DNA from: Haemaphysalis longicornis
Lineage: Eukaryota > Arthropoda > Arachnida > Ixodida > Ixodidae
NCBI GenBank assembly: GCA_013339765.2
Contig: CM023450.1
Coordinates: 186,634,188 to 186,698,187 of the forward strand
Direction: 5' to 3'
Length of the DNA: 64,000 nt
A model generated the notes under the pieces. That model had not been told where the DNA came from. It worked only from the letters and a program-made list of their open reading frames with translations, and searched no databases. The position numbers were made by a program, and so were the translations under genes. This document shows positions 13,001 through 23,889 of this stretch, one piece after another (positions within the stretch are counted from its first letter, which is position 1; every line of letters begins with the position of its first letter).

Positions 13001-16000
13001 GAAAGAGCGGTGGCTTATCTGCAACAACGTTCTAAAGCGTGAACCGCGTGGTAGATTTGGTATCGCGAAAACGTGCAGTGCACGCCAGCGCGGATACAAC
13101 TGGCGTGGTGTGGGCGGCGCGGTAATAGGCGGCAACATGGCGTCGGCACTGGCCGTGCAGCGGTGCAGGCAGTTCCAGTAAGTTCCAGCGACCGCTTCTA
13201 ACCGCTCGCTGAAATGCCGCACGGGGCGCAAGCGAAGATGCTTATGCAAGAAAAGAGCTAATAATGTGGGCGAAAAGTGGAATATAAACTGCCATCCACG
13301 CTGCTTGTGAAAGCGCCCATCAAAAAATAACGCGGTGGTAAGCCTAAACATCTCTGGCGCGGCTAGCCGGCTCGGGGCGCTTCGAATCTCCCGCCATTAG
13401 GTACGCGTCTCCCCATTGGTGCAAGTCGTCAGGCTCCTCCCACTGCCACGCGAAGAAGCCACCGCGAGCGCGGAATCATCGATACGAGCACGAAAAAAAA
13501 AAACTCGCGCGCAACGTCGATGTGCACGATTCGTGCGCGAAAACGGGCCAGGCGGTTCACGATTAATAAAATCAACTTGCCGCGCGCGGATGGGGAGTCT
13601 GTCGCTATCTTCCGAGGTGCATCAAGCAAGGTCAGTTGTGGTTATCAGGTATGCGCGAACTAAAGGGTGCCTTTTTTTTTTTTCTTTGGGTGTCTACGTT
13701 AGAGGAGGGCAAGGGGTGCACGCTGCGTCAGATGGCCGATTTCATCCTTTCTTTTTTCTTTTGCTACCCTAAAACGATGCCTCAGCTGCGCCGGTCGATC
13801 AGCAGACCCGCCGAAAAACCGCACTATAAACGGTATTGTGCTTCGGCCAACCGCATCTTAAGCGGTATGCTTATGCATTGAGTTCTATGGGAGGCAAACC
13901 GGTGGTCGCAAAACCCCGCGTTATATCCGGTCCCGCACTGTAAGCGGTTACGTTATAAATGGTCTACACTGTATTCCTTAACACGTCAATTACTTGTGTG
14001 AAGTTTGCAGAGACAAGGCAGTCTTTTGAACAAGCCAAACTTGAATTTTGTCTTTATGGCCCCTCCAGGTACAGAGGTGGCTCCATTGCAGAGGGCACTA
14101 CTCACCCGCGAAGCTCCCCATCAGGGAGCCGACCGTCTTGGGCTCCCCACGCGGCCCCTGGCGGACAGAGAACTCGTCCTCGCTGCGGTACCCTTCCACC
14201 ATGGGCTGTGCAGACCAGTCACCGTCGTTGTGAGAGCGCAGACCACCAAACATTACTGCCAGAAAAAAAGCATGCCGGATGCTTCTCAATGCACAACGTA
14301 TTCAGGCCTTGCAATTTGAAGCCTAGGCACATGCGCACATGTGCAGCTCATGGTGGTGACAGAAGCAAACCGCAAGAATTCTTTGCTATCAGCAGACACT
14401 ACTGACTGTCCCCATCATCTAGAAAGGAGGCGTGGTCTCAGAAAAATGGCCCAAAAAGTATCACACTTTCCTCTCAGGTAAAACTGTGTCTCTGTGTCTA
14501 GAAGGGCAGCACAAAAGGCACGCCCACAGGCACCTCAGCTGCCACAGCCAATAAGGATGTGACCGAAATGTCGGGATGCATGGCACGTGCTTGCAGTGTG
14601 AGGCAACCACAAAGCACCGAGAGAAGAAATGGGCACTGACCTAGTTCATAGCACCTTGGGCAGCCCTTCTTGTGGCTCAGTGGAGTGAGGACAGAGTTAC
14701 GTTGCACACTTCATTAAAAGATGCTGTGTCCAAGGCAATGTTAAGGAGCTTTCAGGGATGCGTGCCTTTAACCCTATCGCACACAGGACTGACCTGAAAT
14801 GACAAGTACAGTGTCCTGAAGAATAACACCTCAATTTTTCGCACACGTCCTGAAACACTACATGTTTCACAAATGTGATCACCTTGAATGCAGCGCAAAC
14901 ACATCCGCATACCAGGATTCTATTCATGCTCACGCTAGAAGGCGGTGGTGCCTGTTTACATACAACGAAGAAAACACCTGGGCATTCACAAGACAAGCGG
15001 AAACTATCAACTGATTTATTCGCACAAAATACTGATGATTATAAGAAGGTGGGGGTGGGAGTGAGAAGACATCTAAATAAATGTTTGTCACCTGATACGA
15101 TTCATTACGCCATCTTGTCTTCACCATGCATTGTCTCTGCCTGCAACAATCGAATAGAGGGTGCACTGACACAATTATCAGCTTCATGGCAAATGTGGTG
15201 AGCTTTGGTAATCTCTCCATGTTCTCTGTACTCTCTGCCAACATGTACACATTGTCAAACCAAAGGAAACACTTGCATTGTTTTCAGTGCTCCACGAGCA
15301 CTCCCTGGGCTTGTGATTGCTATCATGCATTGCAGTGATCCTTATTCTTCCATTTTACCATACGTGCCAGCCCCCACCTAAGCACTGCTGAACAGTTTTC
15401 CATGCCAGAGCAGAGTGGTGAAGCTACCGGCCCAAGTGCATGAATCCCCAGCCCTAAGTACTCTACCGGACTTCAAGGAGCACACAGGCCTGAAGTGTAC
15501 GCGGGTTCAGAGTAATGGAATTCTGGAAACCTGACACCGCGTCTTCTAAAGATCTGTGGCCACACGGTTGGCTGTTCCCCCGAGCCATTTGCAGCTGGAG
15601 CTGCCTCGCAGGTCAAGGGACACACTCACCAAAGGCAGCACGGGTCGCAGGGAGCAGAGCAGCCCACGAGGGTCGGGAGGGAAGGTCGCGTTGGGCTGGT
15701 GCAGCCGCTTGCCCAGCCTCTGCATGCACCGCTGCAGGTCCTTACATTTGAACTGCACACATCGAGGTCAAAGGTCAAGGGTCAAGACCCGCAGCATTCC
15801 TTCCTGTGCCCCGATTGGTAGAATTGACCCAGCGGAACAGGAAATTCAAATTTTGGGGGTTGAACGCTCCGAAGTTACACCTGGACTACAACGAGGAGCC
15901 CCAGGGCTGGGCTTCGGATTAATTTTGACCACCTGGGGGGAATCTGTGCAACCTGCACCGAAATCGTGACAAGCAGGCGTTTTCACTTTTCACCTCCATC

Positions 16001-18081
16001 AGAAAAGCAGCCACTGCGGCCGGGATCAAACCCACATTCTTGGACTCACCAGCTTAACACTAAGCAACCGTGCTGGGTCCACTGAAACAAAAAAAAGGCA
16101 CAGCTGTAGGCACAACGCATGGAGATGACCTTCCCTTGACCTCTGGAACAAGGGGGACTTTCTGTTCACCTACTTCCCTCGCTTGACCCTTTAAGGTCAC
16201 CGCATTACACTTAAGCTGCTCTGGTGCCAGGTATACGCCGGACACTTCCACGAACCACAGAAGAAAATAGAGCCGTGTAAATACTCGGAATTTCAAAGAG
16301 ATCATGAATAGTGCGTGCTATTTGACTCAATTTGAAGCAAAGTTTCACCGGTTTAAGTATTTCATTTGTTGTTTGCTGTTTTCTATAACTCAAAATTTAC
16401 GACTATTAAACGATCAAAAGTTGATTTTGCTGCATGACAAGTGTATCTTTTAAAGGGACCCTAAAGTGAGGGAGCAAGTTCCTTCATATCGGTACATTAA
16501 ATTGTTTTCAGTACAGATATACCCCTCGCCGCAGCAGCAGTTGCTTATCAACAAAGAAAATACCAAAAGCGTAAAAACAGGTGTCGACGTTCCCGCACTA
16601 AACCTGACATTACACAGTGCGGAGGCATGGTGAAACGGGATCGGCAGTGCTTGCTTTTAAGCATTTTCTGGAACAAGCGTGAAGGCAGCATAGACCTGCA
16701 AATGTAAAATAAATGCCTGCGGGAACGTCTGATGGTCGCATGCTTTTCAAAACACACAAAGCACAGCAAGCACGCACAGTAAAATATGATGCCACAGCCC
16801 AGGCGGTAGTCTGTGTTTCAGTTTCAATTTCATCGAACTGTTTCGCTCCGTGTGCAAACACAGTCACAATATGCATGCATGCGGGTGCATGCCAGAGTCC
16901 ACCGCACCTACCGACCACTAGCACACGTATACATGAAACAGCCAGCGTCAAAAGCAGATCATAATGAACCGATTGACCAGACAGAGACGAGGTGACCGTG
17001 AAATCGTTCGATCAACAGCAAGCATAGTTTCCCCAACTGCTCCCAGGTGGCAGCACGTCCTCGACATTCATGCAAAATCTTCGCCGACATACCCATTTCC
17101 TACCAGTAAAGAGCATGAACATGGTGGCCAATTTTCTGTGTGCCACCACGCCAAGATGGCAATAAATACAGCCTTCCTGATTGGCCGCGACGAAAGTGAA
17201 AACCAATGAGGACAGGCTTTCAGGAAAGTGGAACAGGTCGAGTAATACCAGACTCAGCTGACTCTGGCCACTTTGTGATGGGCTCGGAAACGTCACAGAA
17301 AAAATGGAAGGGCAATGGCAGAGAGAAACGCCAGCTCTAATTATTTCTTTCTCAGCAAACAAGGCATTGTTGGTTGACAAGCAAAAGCTGAGAGGGCTAT
17401 GGAATACGTGATCTTCCAGTTTAAACAAAAAAGTTGCTCAGCCTTTAGTGTCTCTTTAGGCTTTGCCGTATGCACCATACCCTTCGGCTGACTTTTCCCA
17501 CACGACACCACAGCTGTGCAGGAAAGCCTGCCTAATGTGAGCCTCACACAGACCAAGCACATGCTGTAACACGCTGTTTGCACAAAGAATTTGTAAGAAA
17601 AAAGAAACTTTATTTCACTTTGTAGCATGAGTGAGGGCCCATGAGTCGTGCCTGTTTACTATGCTTGCAACAGGATACCAGCTGCCTTAATGCTCAGCAA
17701 GTACCCTCCTTTTTCACGACATTGCCTGCCATAGGTTTTTTTTATTGCACTGCTTCACCATCTTGTCACAAGGTTGTTTTTCTGAACACATTTTAACCGG
17801 CAACTGGTTACAATTCCACTTTGGGTGAAACCAGTATCGCCAAATTTGACACCCACTACTGGCATCCTCCAGAAAGTCTTTCATTTTTTGATTCTGTCTT
17901 TGAACGTAATCCACACGTGCCCGCAATCAGGGCACTGACAGAGGCATCTACATTTAATAAAAAAAAAAAAGAATGTCCCCGAGAACTTACAACTGCAACA
18001 TATGACACCAAAGTGGGGCCACTCACCAAAAGCTGCTTATTGCAGGGGTACTTCCAGAGCGGCGTCACCACCATGGCCAAC
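9877..18081 (-). CDS. TRMT2: tRNA (uracil-5-)-methyltransferase homolog, partial split gene
   Basis: Four minus-strand exons (18027-18081, 15630-15752, 14106-14205, 9877-10084) are each bounded by AG acceptors and GTGAGT donors and join in consistent phase. The joined protein follows the animal TRMT2A/B order: a VVTPLW motif, a basic helix (FKCKDLQRCMQRLGKRL), a strand region with EGYRSEDEF, then FQEY...GHWKQL...VVVQSQQLTP. This is the segment between the RRM and the Rossmann domain in that family, which methylates uridine to m5U in tRNA using SAM. The N-terminal RRM and the C-terminal SAM-binding, DPPR and catalytic-cysteine exons are not seen; the C-terminal part presumably lies left of base 1 or was missed. 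Exon 4 holds an apparent one-base deletion near 9918-9930. The introns are packed with transposons. Recognition is by motif memory, not a search. Confidence 0.72.
10090..11257. other. Intron of the TRMT2 gene; nothing else recognised
   Basis: This lies between exons 9877-10084 and 14106-14205. Open frames here are short and unlike any known family. I see no repeat copy until the tandem TATTCCTTTGTATGTA motif just before the first Tigger-like element. Confidence 0.4.
11258..11273. repeat. 16-bp direct repeat at left edge of Tigger-like element
   Basis: TATTCCTTTGTATGTA precedes the element at 11274 and is repeated exactly at 12524-12539 after the element ends. The normal target duplication for this superfamily is TA, so the longer identity suggests insertion into a pre-existing tandem repeat. 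Confidence 0.7.
11274..12523 (+). mobile_element. Tigger/pogo-like DNA transposon, internally deleted
   Basis: The left end CAGTTAAACCTCGTTATAAC and the right end TTATAACGAGGTTTAACTG are inverted repeats flanked by TA on both sides, with further subterminal similarity (TATAACGAGCAAATCG at both ends). Length is 1250 bases. The body keeps remnants of the first and last parts of a pogo/Tigger transposase (see the entry at 11929) but has lost the DDE catalytic domain, so it is non-autonomous. It sits in a TRMT2 intron. Confidence 0.85.
11929..12287 (+). pseudogene. Tigger-like transposase remnant (N- and C-terminal parts fused)
   Basis: The N-terminal part reads GGKRKGKTITLEQKTAIIKA, the CENP-B/pogo helix-turn-helix start. 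A frameshift leads to ARDFDVWTSTLSTIVRNRES, the second half of that helix-turn-helix. The frame then jumps to EALDAVDVLRRYFGAHEG and ends ITDFFVAKSV with a stop. This last block is the acidic/D-x-L-R-R-Y tail seen at the end of tick Tigger-type transposases. The CENP-B domain and the DDE nuclease in between are deleted. Confidence 0.75.
12524..12539. repeat. 16-bp direct repeat between two Tigger-like elements
   Basis: This is an exact second copy of TATTCCTTTGTATGTA (see 11258-11273). It forms the whole gap between the two adjacent TIR elements. Confidence 0.7.
12540..13971. mobile_element. Second Tigger/pogo-like TIR element, non-autonomous
   Basis: The left end CAGTGTAGACCGCTTATAAC and the right end TTATAAATGGTCTACACTG are inverted repeats; flanking TA dinucleotides are at 12538-12539 and 13972-13973. 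Subterminal GCACTATAAGCGGT motifs occur at both ends. Length is 1432 bases. Open frames inside do not resemble a transposase. It holds a 22-base poly-T tract at about 12881-12902. Confidence 0.8.
13974..14066. repeat. Half-copy of the 1557 hairpin MITE family
   Basis: The segment GGCAGTCTTTTGAACAAGCC followed by AAACTTGAATTTTGTCTTTA matches 1541-1580 with a few differences. The second palindromic arm is absent. Confidence 0.5.
14106..14205 (-). CDS. TRMT2: TRMT2 exon
   Basis: This 100-base exon starts after the acceptor GGTCTGCACAG and ends GCGG|GTGAGT, in phase 0 to 1. It reads PMVEGYRSEDEFSVRQ...KTVGSLMGSFAG. The Y-R-x-x-x-E-F pattern matches the strand block of TRMT2 (Y-R-N-K-C-E-F in the human protein, from memory). 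An upstream alternative acceptor (CTGGCAG at about 14262) would put a stop in the joined frame, so I chose the downstream one. Confidence 0.68.
14210..15625. other. TRMT2 intron; nothing else recognised
   Basis: This interval separates two TRMT2 exons. I see no recurring repeat and no additional exon-like open segment. Confidence 0.4.
15630..15752 (-). CDS. TRMT2: TRMT2 exon
   Basis: This 123-base exon (41 codons, phase 0 to 0) lies between the acceptor GATGTGTGCAG and the donor TTG|GTGAGTG. It reads FKCKDLQRCMQRLGKRLHQP...RPVLPL. It continues directly from ...CNKQLL and corresponds to the helix that follows the Q-L motif in TRMT2 proteins. Confidence 0.68.
15850..16085 (-). repeat. Old, diverged tRNA-derived SINE
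   Basis: Read on minus, the order matches the SINEs at 29307-29545 and 48765-49003: a tRNA-like head (GGTTTGATCCCGGCCGCAGT), CTGATGGAGGTGAAAAGTG, then GATTTCGGTGCAGGTTG..., CCCAGGTGGTCAAAATTAAT and the 3' end. Many substitutions and the lack of a visible target-site duplication suggest it is much older than the other two copies. It lies in a TRMT2 intron. Confidence 0.7.
16453..17459. mobile_element. TIR element, AAAGGGACACTAAAG type
   Basis: The left end TTAAAGGGACCCTAAAGTGA and the reverse complement of the right end (TAAAGAGACACTAAAGGCTG) form inverted repeats continuing into AGCAAGTT/AGCAACTT. Length is about 1 kb. No transposase was recognised in the open frames inside. It is a non-autonomous element within a TRMT2 intron; I recall this terminus as common in tick DNA. 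Confidence 0.65.
17465..18020. other. TRMT2 intron; nothing else recognised
   Basis: I see no repeat pair or exon-like segment between the TIR element ending at 17459 and the exon at 18027. Confidence 0.4.
18027..18081 (-). CDS. TRMT2: TRMT2 exon (VVTPLW exon)
   Basis: This 55-base exon follows the acceptor TTTTGTTGCAG and ends at the donor TTG|GTGAGT. After one base completing a split codon it reads LAMVVTPLWKYPCNKQLL. The VVTPLW-x-x-P-x-x-x-Q-L pattern is the conserved opening of the TRMT2 methyltransferase part, just after the RRM linker. It ends in phase 0, matching the next exon. Confidence 0.7.
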
Positions 18082-18084
18082 CTG

Positions 18085-19735
18085 CAACAAAATGGACGCA
18101 ACAATGTTCAGGCCACACAATACCAACTGATCGGCACAAACTGCCCAGGCTGTCCGCACAACATGCTAGACGAAATGTTGGTGTTGCCCCCAACAAGTTG
18201 TTACTCATTGTTTAAGATGGCCCATATTGATAAGATAGGCCAGCCAGGTCCTTTCTGAACCACGGTCAAGGCCTTACTCGGGGTTGCACATAAATCCTCA
18301 CATGCCTCCCATCACTACACCACACACAGCATGCACTAAAAGTCTCACGCATTCAATTGTTGGAATGCCGGTGTTGTGTTATGGGAGTACGTACGTTCCT
18401 GATCATTGGGACACATAAGCAGGAGTGCCCCAAGGTTCAACTTTCTGGTTTATATTAGTAATACTCTGTGAAGAACCCAATCACTGTTTTGGATGTGCCC
18501 TTTAGAAGAGGACTGGTCGCATCTATAATGCAAATGACAACCTGCATGCTACAAGTTCCTTACCATGCAATACCACATATGGGGCGCGAGACTCAAAGCA
18601 TCTAAAGCCGAGTGAGTCATATTTACCCAAAAGAAACACGTATTGAGTTTTGCGCAAACTTTGGTAGCATAAGCTTGCAGAATACTACCATCCAGCTAAA
18701 ATACTGTCCTGCCAAATTTCCCTCAGTTTGAATGCCCTACACAAACTATAGCAAAGCTGTTGTTGATCCAGCACTGATATCGGTCTTATGTTTACAGCCA
18801 TTTAAATAAATTGCCAGGCAGTGCTGCCAATTTGTAAAACTTTAGACCTGTGCGTAAACTGTTCGCAAGAACTCAGGAAATGCACTCATGTCGAGAAAAA
18901 AAGTTTTTTGGGGGGGGAAGGGGGGGGGGGGGGGGGTATGTATTTTTGTTTGCTTGCTTATTAGTCAAAAGGTTCGTTTTCACGCATCATGCACTTGACT
19001 GCTCTCTCAGGAACATGCCAACAGAAATTACTTTTAAACTGTATTTCAGTATGCTGCCCATGTTTATTCATGTAAGCACACCTGTAAGCACCCACGAAGG
19101 GCCCCATATGCACAAATCAAATCAAATAAAATCTATAACTGAATGCAAACCTCACAGAAACAAACTTTGCTCCTCAAATTCCAACAGAAAAAAACCACTG
19201 GGCCTTTTTCTGGGGCACGAACCCAAGGCCAGAGCACATCCAAGGCAGTCGCTCTTGCAACTGAGGGCTGGTCAGTGGCAGCGGCAGGGCTCATCACATT
19301 AGGTGGCAACTGCATTTTTCCTCTTCTGTACTTCGTAAGTTTAAAGGTGCGGGTTTCCAAACCATGCAAGGTTACCAAACCTGCTACCAAGCTCTACTCG
19401 TGGGCAGTGAGAGTTGTCATTGCTCCCTAGACCAAGACCACTTGTGTGGGGAATTTCAATGATGCCGGCTTCAACCGCTGCGCGGGATGACATACAAACA
19501 CCCCTTACAGTCCCGTAAAACATTTCACTGGGGCCGGGATTCTCAACTGCGTTGGCACCAAGGAACCCCTGAAGCCACCGATAAGCAGTCAAGGAATCTG
19601 CAAGGTGCTGCAACGCCACTCATAACAATATCACTCAAGGAAACTTACTCACCCGCGAGTACGTTGAAAGGCTTGCATAAAAGAAGGAAAAGCATCCTCT
19701 GCTTGCAGCAGTGCGTTACGGAGGGCTTTGCTCAG
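18085..19735. other. No gene recognised; probable upstream intron of TRMT2
   Basis: The missing RRM exon of TRMT2 would be expected upstream of 18081 on minus. I scanned for an RRM RNP-1 block and did not find one. The region includes a poly-G tract (18906-18937). Confidence 0.35.
18906..18937. repeat. Poly-G tract
   Basis: This is a run of G interrupted only by AA. Such tracts are prone to length errors in assemblies and can form G-quadruplex structures. Confidence 0.8.
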
Positions 19736-19740
19736 TCATG

Positions 19741-20850
19741 GGCACATTACTGGCAAAAAGTAACAGTGCTACAGTTACACTTACCGAAGCCAAAAAAAGT
19801 TACAGTTACTGTGAAAAAGTTACGTTGTTACTTTTCTATTACTCTATAAAACTAAGTAATAGATCCCAAACCAAATGACAGTGTTTATTTGGTATGAACG
19901 TACGAAGGCACGCGGGTACTATTCAAAATTTCACGTGGTAAAACCCTCGACAAAGGAAACCCAAGAAGGGTGCACTCAAGGTGAACACAAACAATCGTTG
20001 TGTACGCCTAATTTTGTTGCACAAGCCTTTTTGTTGATGAACCCTTGGCATCGGGGAACTTATTTGCAAAATTCATTGTAACTTAGAGCCCGTTCGTTTC
20101 ACCCGCACCATGACACCAGATGAGAAGGTACAGCACTTCGCCGTTCCTTTCAGTGGTGAAGCTTGCGGCCCCTGAGCTGCACCGTTCGAGTCACCAGTGG
20201 TTGCAATGGGTGCAGGACCAGTTCATGGCTTTGTCTGCACTTCCTTCAGAGCAGGTGCAGAAGCAGACCCGAAAAAGCTGCCAGCTCTGGTTCCCCCGAT
20301 TATGCAGGATGGCAGAACCGGCTTTGCACTGCTGTGAACTGGTTCAGGAGGCGCAAGGTGAATCGAACGGATCCTTGGGGTGACTTTTTTCTCAAAGTTG
20401 GCATCAGAGAGCTTCCCCCTTATCGGAGGTCTCATTTCCCATTTCTTTTCTTTTTTCTGTTGGCTAAAGATGATGGAATACTTTAAGACACCACCTCTAG
20501 GAACGACCACCGACCTCGGTCTTCTACATGAAGATAATCCATCCTCTTAGCAGCCTTCCCTCCTAAACTGCGAGGGGAGCTGCGTTGTGGAAAGGTAAAT
20601 GGTGTCGAGGAAGAAGTCTGGAACAGTAGAAAGCGCAAACTGTACGCCCGCCTTTACGAGTGTTGCTAGTATCATAGTTTTCTCTAAAACGGAAGTATAA
20701 ATGTAACGGTATTTCCTGTTACAGTTACTCTGTGAAAAAGTGACAGTGTTACAGCACAAGTTCCTTAACTAAAAAGTACCAAGTTACAGTTACATGGCAA
20801 CTAAAAAAGTAAACTAAGGGTTACCAGTTAACTGGGTATACTAGTAACTA
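19741..20850. mobile_element. GTTAC-rich TIR element (possible hAT MITE)
   Basis: The left part is rich in AAAAAGTTACAGTTACTGTG. The right part carries the inverted form (ACAGTTACTCTGTGAAAAAG, then AACTAAAAAAGTAAACTAAG and ACTAGTAACTAGTTTAC). This repeated GTTAC pattern at both ends is typical of hAT-type non-autonomous elements. I could not define exact ends or a target-site duplication. The 87-codon open frame in the middle is unrecognised. Confidence 0.45.
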
Positions 20851-21246
20851 GTTTACTCGCCCAAGACTGGCCTTGCTTTGCTTCAGGGCCACTGTCACAT
20901 CTGTTACTGCTCCACTTAATGAGTTTCCCTGGTAGAAGCACCAGCGGCTCTGCCTCTAACTTGATGAGAACCCTGCTTAAAAGAGGTGAAACTGGAGAGT
21001 GGGGTGCATTGACAAAGGCATCCAGGGATCCAGGAGGGGCCTGAGGCAGACCTGTGTTCCAGCACACCCTTGAAAAAGAACCCTTGTGCCTAGGCACAAG
21101 AGGAGCAGGACAGAAGCGATCTGGCTCATTTTTTTTTTTTAGCTTCAATAATTTTTTAAGTTTAAGTAGAGATGACCTGGAGGAACACCACACACCACAG
21201 CAGGCTCAAAAACCCTGCAGGTACGTTGACCGACACACAGAGCGTA

Positions 21247-22027
21247 CAGTCGAACCTCGATTTGACAGAGTCACCTGGGACCCGCAAATTATTTCGTTAA
21301 ATCGGGAACTTCGTAAAATCGAGAGAACGACAACTTTCATTCCAGAGAACGACAAATTTTTTGCCTCGAGAAAAAGCTTGACATTTTCGTTTGCACGCCC
21401 TTTGTGAGCATCGTGAGCAGACACCTCTCGTAGCTGGCCAGTGAAGTCAAAGCGTCCTGGCAAACCGCCTCAGAAGGTCGACGTCGTCCATCACCTGGCT
21501 TGGTGTGGGCACGGGAGCTTCGACCGTATCCGGATCATTCGCATCTGCAGACTCCTCTTGTGCGCCGGAAACAAGCTGCACTGTCTCCTCGTCATTGAGA
21601 ACTTCTGTTGTGTCAGTGTGCGCGCGTCTGCGTTGGCGTTCAGAAAGTCGTCAAAGTTCTGATCTGCGGCCACCTCGCCATGCCGACGAAGCTCTTCCCA
21701 ACAACTGGGCGATGCCTCTTCCTGCTCGTGTTGCGGGCTTGTGGAGCCCACAACACGAGCAACAGCACACTGCCAGCTCGTGTGCTTGCACACTGGCAGC
21801 ACACTACCCAGACATTCTAGACACCATAAATTTTGAAAAAAACTATTTTTCTATGCACCTTTTTTAATGGAATGCTTCGTTAAATCAAGTTTAGTGGCGA
21901 AGTTTATTTCTTTATTTATGAGTTAGTAAAAGCATTAAGCCTATTGGGCAACTGCGGGGGGATCCGAATTTATTCGTTAAATCGGGAAATTCCTAACATT
22001 GGGTTTCGTAAAATCGAGTTTCAACTG
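21247..22027 (-). mobile_element. Tigger/pogo-like TIR element with transposase tail
   Basis: The left end CAGTCGAACCTCGATTTGAC and the right end AAATCGAGTTTCAACTG are inverted repeats with TA at 21245-21246 and 22028-22029. Subterminal TTCGTTAAATCGGGAA occurs near both ends. Length is 781 bases. On minus it keeps the C-terminal tail of a Tigger-like transposase (see 21465-21620). Confidence 0.75.
21465..21620 (-). pseudogene. Tigger-like transposase C-terminal remnant
   Basis: The minus frame reads EVLNDEETVQLVSGAQEESA and then ends VMDDVDLLRRFA. An acidic segment followed by a D-[AV]-[LD]-x-L-R-R-[FY] motif is the usual end of Tigger-family transposases; compare DAVDVLRRYFG in the element at 11274. 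No catalytic region remains. Confidence 0.6.
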
Positions 22028-22404
22028 TACTCTACCTGAGTGCAGCTTTTCCCGTAAACATTTTATTGGTTTCGCCTCTGTTGCTGATAGTGCTTGAAGT
22101 ATGTCCCCTTGCTCACATGACGCTGGCAAAGGTAGCTGCTACTTACTCCCCACAAATGAGGTTCAAGATATGTTTTTTTTCGAACCCTTTCGACAACTCT
22201 GCACCGTCTGATACTGCATTCGTAAGGCTTGCTTCATTCGTCATTTCGGAATGCTTAAAACTGCCCGAAAGCAATTCTGTATTTTATTTCCCCGTGGAAT
22301 TATCTATCGCTACAGAAGTTTTGGACAGGCCAGGAACTGCTTAAAAATGCCACGGACTTCGGAAAATAAGACCACTAGAAAGCACTGATATTTGAATACA
22401 TCCC

Positions 22405-22643
22405 TTAGGAAACCAGTTCTTCGAGAGTTAAAGAGCGCATCTGGGCCTCGGTGATCCCCAGCGCATTCGGCAGCTCACTTGCCGTATTTGTTGTCGTCAT
22501 CGACGCGGTACTTCTCGCGCGGCTTCACACGGCGGGCCTCGGCCTACTCTCGCTCGTCGTGGGCTGTTCGGTGCGGCTGGCGGGCGGTTCGAGGGGAGGC
22601 ACCGAGGCGGCGGCCGGCAGCCTCCTCGATCACGGGAACCACC
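22405..22643 (-). CDS. Putative first coding exon of an unidentified minus-strand gene
   Basis: In a CG-rich block, minus-strand ATG 22500 opens a 31-codon frame beginning MTTTNTASELPNALGITEAQ and ending LTLEELVS before a stop at 22405. Just upstream an apparent 61-base intron (22644-22704) has donor GAG|GTGAGC and acceptor TTGCTGCAG. No good donor was found at the 3' side of the open frame. It has the same orientation as TRMT2 and could be that gene's start, but nothing in the peptide proves it. Confidence 0.3.
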
Positions 22644-22699
22644 CTGCAGCAACAACGAAAAAGCACCTCAGCGTATGCGAGCGCATCGTCGCACTCGCG

Positions 22700-22790
22700 C
22701 TCACCTCTGGGCTGCCGCGGGAAGCCAGCGCACGGTGGTCCGCGCGTGCGTCCTTACGAACGAACACAGCGCAGATTTGAACATGGCCAG
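22700..22790 (-). promoter_or_regulatory. Possible CpG-rich promoter / 5' UTR exon
   Basis: This is a CG-dense segment immediately upstream (on minus) of the putative 61-base intron. It is inferred only from composition and the splice-like pair; no TATA box or initiator could be assigned. Confidence 0.25.
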
Positions 22791-22809
22791 CTCGTGCAAG
22801 ACGCTCATA

Positions 22810-23885
22810 TTACCCGACAAAACCGGTGACAGCACCACCTACACTTCTGTGCTACGGACGACAACAGCAATGCTGTACTGGTTGTACTGGTTGTACCAAG
22901 CACAGAACAGGGAGATTTTGAACCAAGTAGAACATCCGAAAACCCGCCGATCCATTGACGAAAGGAAAGCCATGAAAAGCAAAAGCAGCAAAAGCACATG
23001 ACAACGGGTTGATGATGATAATGAAATAATCTTTGTTGGCTATGCGTGCGCTGCCGCACGCAAAAAGAGCGAGAGAAATGCTAAACTTGATTTCACACAA
23101 ACGATAAAGTAGTATTCTTTACAGTTAACCTGGACAGAGAGGCGGACGCCCGGAGAAGAGTCCGAACCAGCGCTAGAATACTTCTAGTAATAATTTGTAG
23201 AAATAGCATTAGCTCGTAGGCCACAGCGCTACAGTTAATAGCAACGTTTTTTTTTCTAATAACGTTAGCTCATAGAAAGACTTTTTTTAACCACCTCGAC
23301 CATCTGCTGTGAAATCGCTGAGGGGCGCTGCAAGTTGGAGCCCGTGTCGTCTGCTCGACGACTGCGGCGAAGCAGACGACGAGCATTCGAAACACCTACT
23401 TGACAAGAAGCCGTTGTGAGACGGCGATGCCTTGCATTTCGTTCGTTCACGACACTTACGTTTATGAGTACCTATGATATCCTGCTGCTGGGAGATTCTT
23501 CCGTACGTTTAAATAAAAAAACTCAAGCAAAAAGGACAGTGACTTTCCATCGAGTGTTCGTTCCATGCAACTTACTCCAAACGTGATGCAGATCTCCTTG
23601 ATGTAAGAAACTGTGAACGTGATGGCAAAAATAAATCTTCGTCGGTTTACAAAAAGGTAAACTGGTCCGAATCGATGCACATAAAGCGACAACCAAAAAA
23701 AAAAGGGGGGGTTCACTGAACTGGACATGACTGCCGCGCTTGGCGAGTGCTCTTATAGTTATCGATATTGCTTTTCCTCTCTCTTTTTTTGCGATCTGTA
23801 TACCTTTTCTCAGCAAGGTATTTCCAAAGGCCGAACCTTACGGCGTATACTAGTAATCGCCCTGTCCCCGCCCCAAATAGCTCCA
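22810..23885. other. No gene recognised
   Basis: Short open frames on both strands show no recognisable motif. There is a run of short poly-T and poly-A tracts. Confidence 0.4.
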
Positions 23886-23889
23886 AAAC

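Noticed and set aside
12788..13351. 187-codon minus frame inside the second Tigger-like element
   Set aside because: Includes a poly-lysine run translated from a homopolymer and has no transposase motif.
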